64,000 nt of DNA, taken from the NCBI RefSeq assembly GCF_020447205.1, contig NZ_JAJAEL010000035.1:196780-260779 (forward strand), given 5' to 3'. Source of the DNA: Thalassolituus alkanivorans (lineage in GTDB: Bacteria > Pseudomonadota > Gammaproteobacteria > Pseudomonadales > Oceanobacteraceae). Positions 58,095 through 64,000 of the stretch are shown piece by piece (the first letter of the stretch is position 1; each line of letters begins with the position of its first letter). Position numbers and translations under genes: made by a program. The notes beneath the pieces were generated by a model, which saw only the letters and a list, made by a program, of their open reading frames with translations, was not told where the DNA came from and searched no databases.

Positions 58095-58970
58095 ATGGAT
58101 AATTCCGGAAAGCCAACACCACCCGCTCTGGATATTGAAAGCTTTTTCAACAATCTTATTCAGCGTCTGTTCCCTGTCTGGTACGCCGGCCAGGCGGCGA
58201 AAGAACTGTCTTTGCCCCCACTGGGAACCATCAACCCCAACAGTTTCCTCAGCCACCGCTGGCTCAGTCTGCAGGCTGTGGTTAAATCTCTGCATGAATC
58301 ACTGCAAGCCTCCGGCAAAGACTGGCAGCCATTGATTGATCTAATGGAAAAACTGCTGATCGAAAAAGAATATAAACGGCCGCTATCAATCACGGCAATT
58401 GAGGGTGTGGAATTCAGTCATCAGGAACAGGACTGGCCCAACCTGCATGCCTATGCAGAACATAATTGCGCAGACATCATGCTTGAAAGCGCGGACGATT
58501 TTGAGCAGGCGCTGCATACGGTGTTTCCCGATGCAGCCAAACCTCACCGGGTGGTCTACCGCGAGTGGGATGGCCGTTATTACTGGGTGAATAAAGAGGA
58601 GCCGCGCCTGTTTGCAGCTACCCTGCTGTACGCTCAGCAAAAGCAGCGGGACGCATCCATTCCGGCGCTGATCAACGTGGAAAGCCTGAATACCAAGGTG
58701 CTGGATCGTCTGCGCAACGATTACTGGCTGCTGTTGATGCAACGTGACAGCGCCTACATTATGCATGATCTGCTCAGCCGTGCAGACCTGCCTGTGGTAC
58801 TGGCCGAATTTGAATGGCGGCGCAGTGATCTGGTCTTTTTGGTTGCACGAAAGAACAACCGCAAGATCAACCGCATTCTGCTGAATCTGCTGAATAATCG
58901 CTCAACTCAGCAGATTACCGAGTTCGGCCGCTTTCTGACGCGCCAGCATTTTCCTTTCCGTAATCACTGA
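58095..58970 (+). CDS. Hypothetical protein
   Basis: A 291-residue soluble protein with no signal peptide or membrane helix. It has an N-terminal helical part (IESFFNNLIQRLFPVW) and a mixed C-terminal half with RYYWVNKEEPRLFAATLLYAQ and a basic tail. I do not recognise the family. It is monocistronic: divergent upstream and separated by 154 bases from the AraC gene. Confidence 0.65.
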   Translation: MDNSGKPTPPALDIESFFNNLIQRLFPVWYAGQAAKELSLPPLGTINPNSFLSHRWLSLQAVVKSLHESLQASGKDWQPLIDLMEKLLIEKEYKRPLSITAIEGVEFSHQEQDWPNLHAYAEHNCADIMLESADDFEQALHTVFPDAAKPHRVVYREWDGRYYWVNKEEPRLFAATLLYAQQKQRDASIPALINVESLNTKVLDRLRNDYWLLLMQRDSAYIMHDLLSRADLPVVLAEFEWRRSDLVFLVARKNNRKINRILLNLLNNRSTQQITEFGRFLTRQHFPFRNH

Positions 58971-59021
58971 CCGGATGTATCTGACCTGCCTCCGGCGACC
59001 ATAAAAACTCAGCATTTTTAT

Positions 59022-59043
59022 ACGAACGACAAGTATCATTCGT
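59022..59043. promoter_or_regulatory. Operator-like inverted repeat upstream of the AraC gene
   Basis: ACGAACGA (59022-59029) and TCATTCGT (59036-59043), 7 of 8 bases complementary around CAAGTA, 82-103 bases upstream of the ATG at 59125. It may be the binding site of the regulator or a promoter element; inferred only. Confidence 0.4.
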
Positions 59044-59124
59044 GCCCTTTACACAGCGTATAGCTCTTGATTTAACGCTAAAGCCTGTCATCCTATCGCC
59101 CAATATAACAATAACGGTATTCAC

Positions 59125-60153
59125 ATGATCCGAGGTACTTGGAGCCTGACCGAACCTCTGGTTCCGGTAAATATTCCGGCAACCATGATCCGTGTCGGCG
59201 CAGAAAAAGGGATAACCAGCGATGTCCTGCTGCAGAACACCGGCATCAGCCCCGAGCAGTTATCCGACCCGTCGGCCCGTCTGACCTATCAGCAGATGCT
59301 GTTATTGGCCGGCAATCTGATGCGTGATTATCCTGAAGAAACGCTGGGCCTGGATCTCGGCAAAGCCATCAATATCAATCAGTTTGGTATGCTCGGCTAC
59401 GCCATTCTCAGCTGTGCCGACTTGCGCAGTGCGTTGCGTCTGGGCCTGAAGTATCACTCACTGGTTGATCCTGCGTTTACTTTTGAAGTGGTCGATCAGG
59501 GCGATACCACCGCCGTACGCCTGACATCCCATATCCCGTTTGAACATATGTATCGCCTGATGTGCGATGTGTTCATTGCTATCTTTGCCACCCTTGCACG
59601 TTTTCTGACCGGCAAAGAGATCGACGCCCGCGAAGTGCACCTGAACCATCCGATGCCGGGCTATGCCGACGAATATCAGCACCTGTTTAACTGCCCTGTA
59701 CTGTTTGATCAGCCACGCACCGAATTTATTATCGACAGCGTGCTGCTCGATACCCCGCTGGCGATGGCCGACCGTGCCACCGCCGCCATGGCGGAAAGCC
59801 AGTGCGAAGAGATCCTGGCCCGAATGGGACCGAAAGAAGGCATCGTCGCCAAGGTACGCCGTATTCTGCTCAGTAATCCCGGCACCTTTCCGCCGGTGGA
59901 CGTGGTCGCCAGCCATCTGGCAACCTCAACCCGCACCCTGAGCCGCAGCCTGCAGGATGTTGGTACCTCCTATCAGCGTATTCTGGATGAAGTACGCAAA
60001 GAGATGGCGATTGAGTACCTGCGTAATTCCAGCCTGCCGATCGAAGAGATCGCCGCTCTCGTTGGTTACAGCGACCCATCCAACTTCCGTAAAGCATTCC
60101 GCCGCTGGACCCAGCACGCGCCGTCTTACTACCGCGAAGAACGCGGCCTCTGA
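59125..60153 (+). CDS. AraC family transcriptional regulator
   Basis: A 342-residue regulator of the OruR/ArgR-like type. Residues 20-200 are the arabinose-binding-domain-like sensor (IPATMIRVGAEKGITSDVLL ... QFGMLGYAILSCADLRSAL); residues 235-335 form the AraC double HTH (VDVVASHLATSTRTLSRSLQ and LPIEEIAALVGYSDPSNFRKAFRRWT). No obvious target next door except possibly itself. The ligand is unknown. Confidence 0.9.
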   Translation: MIRGTWSLTEPLVPVNIPATMIRVGAEKGITSDVLLQNTGISPEQLSDPSARLTYQQMLLLAGNLMRDYPEETLGLDLGKAININQFGMLGYAILSCADLRSALRLGLKYHSLVDPAFTFEVVDQGDTTAVRLTSHIPFEHMYRLMCDVFIAIFATLARFLTGKEIDAREVHLNHPMPGYADEYQHLFNCPVLFDQPRTEFIIDSVLLDTPLAMADRATAAMAESQCEEILARMGPKEGIVAKVRRILLSNPGTFPPVDVVASHLATSTRTLSRSLQDVGTSYQRILDEVRKEMAIEYLRNSSLPIEEIAALVGYSDPSNFRKAFRRWTQHAPSYYREERGL

Positions 60154-60231
60154 CTCCGGCGGCCAGAGTTTCTGGCCGTCATTTATCCCTTATTTCCCCG
60201 TCACTGCCTCAGGCGCCCGGACTTCACCAGA

Positions 60232-60260
60232 CCGTCACAGGGCTGAAACATAACTGTCAT
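60232..60260 (+). promoter_or_regulatory. Pho-box-like array upstream of the GT4-PAP2 genes
   Basis: Three 7-bp half-sites at an 11-bp period: CCGTCAC (60232), CTGAAAC (60243) and CTGTCAT (60254); the last is perfect, the others match 5 and 4 of 7. This is the periodicity PhoB uses. It lies 49-77 bases upstream of the start at 60309. Confidence 0.55.
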
Positions 60261-60308
60261 ACTGCACCCGCAAAGTGAAAGTCACACTCAACCTGTCAGC
60301 GATGACCT

Positions 60309-61523
60309 ATGACTTTGACTGCGAGTTCTTCCACGCTGCAACGCGTGACCATAGTGACCGAGACCTTTGCACCGGAAATCAACGGTGTCGCCAATACGCT
60401 CGGTCATCTGGTTCGGGGGCTAATATCACGCGGTATCGAGGTTCAGGTGATACGCCCGCGTCAGAACCGCAACGATCTCTCCACCAGTCAGGGCAAACTG
60501 CACAGCATTACCCTGCCCGGCCTGCCGATTCCCGGTTACAACGCCCTGCGCTTTGGTTTTCCGCTGATTGGCCGCATCCGTAAAGCTATCAACCGTTTTG
60601 CCCCGCAGGCGATCTATGTCGCCACCGAAGGGCCTATGGGTTGGGCTGCGGTCAGTGCCGCCCGCGCCAGTGGCATTACCGTACTGAGCGGCTTCCACAC
60701 CAATTTTCACCAGTACATTGAGCACTACCGCCTCGGAGCACTGGAAGGCCTGGCTTACCGTTACCTGCGCTACTTCCATAACCGTACCAGCGGCACTCTG
60801 GTGCCGACCCGAATTCAGCGCGATGAACTGGATGCCCATGGTTTTCACAATGTACGGGTGATGGCCCGTGGCGTTGACAGCCAGTTATTCAGCCCGCAAA
60901 AACGCAGTGCTGAGCTGCGCAAACAGTGGGGTGTACGCGAAGACGATCTGGTGCTGCTGTACGTCGGCCGCATTGCCGGTGAAAAGAATATGGATCTGGC
61001 TCTGGCCACATACCGCCGCCTGCTGGCTGCCGATGAGCGGGTGAAACTGGTGCTGGTCGGTGACGGCCCGGCGCTGGCAGGCATACGTGAGCATTACCCG
61101 GCGGTGATTTGTTGCGGTATGCAACGTGGTGAAGACCTTGCCCGTCACTATGCCAGCGGCGATGTTTTTCTGTTTCCGAGTAAAACCGACACCTTCGGCA
61201 ACGTGGTTACCGAAGCCATGGCCAGTGGTTTAGCCGTGGTCAGCTTCGACTATGCCGCCGCGCATGAACATATCCACAACGGTCAGAACGGCATGCTCGC
61301 CCCCTTCGGCGATGATCAGAGTTATATCCGCTGTGCCGAAACCTTACTCGACAGCCCGAATTTACTCCGGCGACTGCGCCAGCAGGCTTGCCTGCATGCA
61401 GGCAGTATCAGCTGGAACAGCATTGTTGATGATTTTATTCAGCGCCTGTATGGCGCCACTGCGGAGGTAATCCAGCATGGAACTGAGCAAAACAATACAG
61501 CCAAAAGCCGCGCTACTGTTTAA
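60309..61523 (+). CDS. GT4 glycosyltransferase
   Basis: A 404-residue GT-B enzyme. VTIVTETFAPEINGVANTLGHLV at the N-terminus, IYVATEGPMGWAAVSAAR, LLYVGRIAGEKNMDLAL, VGDGPALAGI and the E-x7-E motif in SKTDTFGNVVTEAMASGL (Asp replaces the first Glu position by one). It resembles SqdX/mannosyltransferases that act on diacylglycerol or polyprenol lipids. Its 3' end overlaps a PAP2 phosphatase gene by 47 bases. Paralogue of the gene at 47046. Confidence 0.86.
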   Translation: MTLTASSSTLQRVTIVTETFAPEINGVANTLGHLVRGLISRGIEVQVIRPRQNRNDLSTSQGKLHSITLPGLPIPGYNALRFGFPLIGRIRKAINRFAPQAIYVATEGPMGWAAVSAARASGITVLSGFHTNFHQYIEHYRLGALEGLAYRYLRYFHNRTSGTLVPTRIQRDELDAHGFHNVRVMARGVDSQLFSPQKRSAELRKQWGVREDDLVLLYVGRIAGEKNMDLALATYRRLLAADERVKLVLVGDGPALAGIREHYPAVICCGMQRGEDLARHYASGDVFLFPSKTDTFGNVVTEAMASGLAVVSFDYAAAHEHIHNGQNGMLAPFGDDQSYIRCAETLLDSPNLLRRLRQQACLHAGSISWNSIVDDFIQRLYGATAEVIQHGTEQNNTAKSRATV

Positions 61524-62061
61524 CAAAGCAGACCGCTTCGAACTGACATTGTGTCAGCGCCTTAATCGCATGGGTCAGTACACTTCAGTACGCCTGTTTT
61601 TCAAAAGCATCAGCCGTCTGGGTGACGGGGTGTTCTGGTACAGCCTGGCGCTGTCGCTGATTCTGTTGCAGGGTGTCGAAGGTCTGGCTGCCGTTGGCCA
61701 TATGACGGTGACGGGACTGATCTGCGTAGCGATTTACAGCCAGCTGAAAAACCGCCTGGTGCGTCAGCGGCCGTTTATTTCCTGGGACGATATCCGCGCC
61801 CACACCGCACCACTGGATCTGTACAGCTTTCCATCCGGTCACACCATGAACGCGGTGAACTTTGCCGTGCTGTTCAGCGTGTTCTTCCCGGCGCTGTTCT
61901 GGCTGGTTGTGCCTTTCGCCCTGCTGGTTGCTCTGTCGCGGGTGATTCTCGGCATGCACTACCCGACCGATGTACTGGTCGGCGCCTGCCTTGGCCTTTT
62001 AATCAGCTATCTGTCACTGCTGATCTGGCCCCTCGGCATGTTTGCCGGCGTGGTGATGTAA
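61477..62061 (+). CDS. PAP2 family lipid phosphatase
   Basis: A 194-residue inner-membrane protein with about five helices. The three PAP2 motifs are complete: KNRLVRQRP (K-x6-RP), FPSGHT and SRVILGMHYPTD (SR-x5-H-x3-D). GGAGG lies 9 bases before the ATG, inside the upstream gene. Such enzymes remove phosphate from phosphatidic acid, undecaprenyl or sugar lipids; producing diacylglycerol acceptor for the glycosyltransferase is a natural pairing. Confidence 0.9.
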   Translation: MELSKTIQPKAALLFNKADRFELTLCQRLNRMGQYTSVRLFFKSISRLGDGVFWYSLALSLILLQGVEGLAAVGHMTVTGLICVAIYSQLKNRLVRQRPFISWDDIRAHTAPLDLYSFPSGHTMNAVNFAVLFSVFFPALFWLVVPFALLVALSRVILGMHYPTDVLVGACLGLLISYLSLLIWPLGMFAGVVM

Positions 62062-62087
62062 CACCCCATGCACATCGGGCCAGCCAA

Positions 62088-63206
62088 TCAGAACAGCGTC
62101 AGCTGATTGCGGTCTATCTCCGGCGTGCGTCCGCCAATACCAAGCAGACGCACCGCCTTGTTTTCACGCTGCAGCGCCAGCTTCAGCAAACGGGCAAAGC
62201 CCTGCTCTGATGCCTGCTCGTGACTGTCGGCCAGCGTTGTCTGGGTAAAATCGGCAAATTTCACTTTCACAAAGGGCGCCAGCGCCGCCGCCGGCCAGCC
62301 TGCACGTTCCACCCGTTCATGCCAGCGTTCCAGCAATTGCGGCAACTGTGCCAGGCAATGTTCTTCACCGGCCAGGTCGGTGGCAAAGGTGCATTCCACA
62401 CTGACCGATTTACGTGGCCGCTCCAGATTCAGCAGACGATGATCAATGCCGCGGGAGCGTTCATACAGTACCGCACCCATGCGGCCAAAGGTACGCACCA
62501 GCTCGGTCAGTTCCCAGCGACGGATATCGGCGCAGGTCTGCAGTTTGTAGAGCGCGAGTTTTTTCTCCATCGCCGGGCCAATACCGGGAATTTTCCCGAC
62601 CGGCAAAGCCGCGACAAACTCATCGACCTGATGCGGTTTTACCGCCCATTGTCCATCCGGCTTGTTCCAGTCGGAGGCAATTTTGGCGAGGAATTTATTC
62701 GGCGCGATACCGGCGGAGACGGTGATACCGAGTTCGTTACGTACCCGCTCACGGATTTCCCGTGCGACCTCGGTGGCATTCAGGTGGCTGGCAATTTCCA
62801 GATAAGCTTCGTCGACCGATACCTGCTCCAGCTGCAAGGCATATTCCTGCAGAATCACCATCAGCTGTTTTGATACGTCGCGGTACAGCGCCATACGTCC
62901 CGGCAGCAACAGCAGCTGTGGACAGAGTTTTTTCGCCTGCGCTGTTGCCATCGCCGAGCGTACGCCAAAAGCCCGCGCCGGATAATTGCAGGTGGCGATC
63001 ACCCCACGGCGGTCAGATTCGCCGCCAATGGCAATGGGCAGCTCACGTAATGCCGGATTTTCGCGCATCTCAACTGCGGCAAAAAAACAGTCGCAGTCGA
63101 TATGAATCACTTTCCGCTGAGTAACAGCGGCAGATTCCGCTTCTGCCACAGCCGGCACTTCCGCTGACACGGCGGAAGCCTGTGAACTCTGAACGCTGTA
63201 AGACAT
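62088..63206 (-). CDS. dinB: DNA polymerase IV
   Basis: A 372-residue Y-family translesion polymerase. Catalytic residues appear in IHIDCDCFFAAVEMRENP and SVDEAYLEI; GVIATCNYPARAFGVRSAM and IGPAMEKKL (HhH) follow, with a little-finger domain at about 240-350 and the C-terminal clamp-binding end QLTLF. The ATG at 63206 has GGAG 7 bases upstream. Odd point: about 28 Ala/Ser/Val/Glu-rich residues precede the usual start (KVIHID). A LexA box lies upstream. Confidence 0.95.
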   Translation of the reverse strand: MSYSVQSSQASAVSAEVPAVAEAESAAVTQRKVIHIDCDCFFAAVEMRENPALRELPIAIGGESDRRGVIATCNYPARAFGVRSAMATAQAKKLCPQLLLLPGRMALYRDVSKQLMVILQEYALQLEQVSVDEAYLEIASHLNATEVAREIRERVRNELGITVSAGIAPNKFLAKIASDWNKPDGQWAVKPHQVDEFVAALPVGKIPGIGPAMEKKLALYKLQTCADIRRWELTELVRTFGRMGAVLYERSRGIDHRLLNLERPRKSVSVECTFATDLAGEEHCLAQLPQLLERWHERVERAGWPAAALAPFVKVKFADFTQTTLADSHEQASEQGFARLLKLALQRENKAVRLLGIGGRTPEIDRNQLTLF

Positions 63207-63267
63207 CGTATCACTCCGGGTTTGATAAACAGCGATGACCAGCCAATCTGGCACAAGGTTTAAATTA

Positions 63268-63283
63268 CTGTATATTCAACCAG
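63268..63283 (-). promoter_or_regulatory. LexA (SOS) box of dinB
   Basis: CTGTATATTCAACCAG is a full CTG-N10-CAG site with an A/T-rich core, 62 bases upstream of the dinB start. It indicates SOS control of dinB. Of the rest of 63207-63415, the remainder up to the HopJ gene shows no gene. Confidence 0.8.
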
Positions 63284-63415
63284 TACAATAATCAATCGCC
63301 ATGACATAACCCGGCGCTGGTGTTAGCCTTGGCGACCTGTCATTAACCGCCCGGCGAGTCGCTCAGAAATCGTACAGAGCATTATCCTTGCCGCCTATTT
63401 ACAGGGAATTCCCGC

Positions 63416-63775
63416 GTGAACGATTTTTCTCAGGCACAAGCCGACTTTATTGCCGCACTCGACAGCAATGATCATCTGTTTGCCAGCACTCTGGCATTTA
63501 TCGGGCAGTGGTTTGATTTCACCCCCAGCGCGTTCAACAACGGTGGCGTACAAAACAGCGCCGAACAAAACCAGGGCAGCTGCAAGGTGTTTGCCCTCGC
63601 CCAGTTGCTGCAACTGAGCAAAGAGCAGGCTCTGCGCTGCTTTGGTGAACATTACCGTGACGTGCTGGCCACGCCGGATGTCGATAATCACCATAACCTG
63701 CGCCGTGTACTGCGCGACGGTTTAGGCGATATCAGCTTCGAGCAGTTCCCGCTGACTGCTAAAGCGCAGGCCTGA
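63416..63775 (+). CDS. HopJ family protein
   Basis: A 119-residue protein with FTPSAFNNGGVQNSAEQNQGSCKVFALAQL and LRCFGEHYRDV, the HopJ (PF08888) signature. Despite the name (first reported as a plant-pathogen type III effector), it is widespread in free-living marine gammaproteobacteria, so an effector role is unlikely. It starts with GTG and AGGGAA at about 9 bases. It ends just before minC. Confidence 0.87.
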   Translation: MNDFSQAQADFIAALDSNDHLFASTLAFIGQWFDFTPSAFNNGGVQNSAEQNQGSCKVFALAQLLQLSKEQALRCFGEHYRDVLATPDVDNHHNLRRVLRDGLGDISFEQFPLTAKAQA

Positions 63776-63776
63776 T

Positions 63777-64000
63777 ATGGACAGTGCTGTCAGTCTCAAA
63801 GCCGGTCTGGTGCCGCTGACCACATTGCATTTCAGCAGCAATGATCTTGCTGATATCCGCGCCCAGCTGGAGAAAAAACAGGCCGAAGCGCCGGCATTGT
63901 TCCGTCATCTGCCCTGTGTGCTGGATTTATCCTCATTAGATCCCAACCTGCTGACGCTGGCGGATTTACAACAGCTCTGCCGTGATTGTGGTCTGCTGCC
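63777..64000 (+). CDS. minC: Septum site-determining protein MinC (partial, runs off the window)
   Basis: The first 74 codons of a gene whose 3' end lies outside. MDSAVSLKAGLVPLTTLHFSSNDL and CVLDLSSLDPNLLTLADLQQLCRDCG fit the MinC N-terminal domain, which blocks FtsZ assembly. ATG at 63777, one base after the HopJ stop. minD and minE would be expected downstream. Confidence 0.85.
   Translation, partial: MDSAVSLKAGLVPLTTLHFSSNDLADIRAQLEKKQAEAPALFRHLPCVLDLSSLDPNLLTLADLQQLCRDCGLL

Noticed and set aside
59086..59092. CTGTCAT upstream of the AraC gene as a Pho box
   Set aside because: A single half-site with no second one 11 bp away.
63337..63343. CTGTCAT upstream of the HopJ gene as a Pho box
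   Set aside because: Single half-site, no periodic partner.

Overview
The window is a stretch of a moderate-GC gammaproteobacterial chromosome. The gene families and conserved blocks (rplU-rpmA-obgE-proB, rpsT-murJ-ribF-ileS-lspA-fkpB-ispH followed by type IV minor pilins, and rsfS-rlmH-mrdA-rodA-mltB-rlpA) resemble the Pseudomonadales/Oceanospirillales. A marine Oceanospirillaceae-like bacterium (Thalassolituus/Oceanobacter type) is my best guess, inferred from gene content only. I saw no rRNA, tRNA, CRISPR array, prophage or full insertion sequence.

Layout. 0.1-2.4 kb: four type IV pilin-like genes (FimT/GspH, PilV, PilW, PilE-like), without PilX and PilY1 in their usual place. 2.4-14.5 kb, all on the minus strand: housekeeping genes for isoprenoid precursor, lipoprotein signal peptidase, Ile-tRNA synthetase, flavin synthesis, lipid II flipping, ribosomal proteins S20, L27 and L21, Obg GTPase, proline synthesis and KDO. 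14.9-22.3 kb: ispB, dsbD, an MBL hydrolase divergent from a GlxA-type regulator, trxC, an unusual response regulator and a TorF-type porin. 22.4-25.6 kb: lipA-lipB-ybeD-dacA on minus. 25.8-33 kb: smaller and less known genes, including two overlapping membrane proteins with degraded GGDEF domains. 33.1-40.6 kb, plus: proA-nadD-rsfS-rlmH and the rod-shape/cell-wall genes mrdA-rodA-mltB-rlpA.

40.7-62 kb is the accessory part. It holds a 39-codon gene resembling the cbb3 oxidase subunit CcoM, missed by long-ORF calling, with its own terminator and two perfect ANR/FNR boxes 50 bp apart. Next come a TPR plus beta-barrel outer-membrane protein of Slam-like layout, a FecR-domain protein with a TbpB-like C-terminal barrel, and a convergent CHASE2 adenylate cyclase, which together look like a candidate surface-sensing system. 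Two unlinked paralogous GT4 glycosyltransferases, one followed by a PAP2 phosphatase, each have a Pho-box-like sequence upstream, suggesting a phosphate-starvation glycolipid response. Several unknown exported or soluble proteins, a TetR and an AraC regulator lie between.

62-64 kb: dinB with a LexA box, a HopJ-family protein and the start of minC, which runs off the window.

Functions were assigned by recognising motifs and family signatures in the translated sequence, and no database search was run. Start codons were moved from the longest ORF where a good Shine-Dalgarno sequence or a family-typical N-terminus favoured another start.
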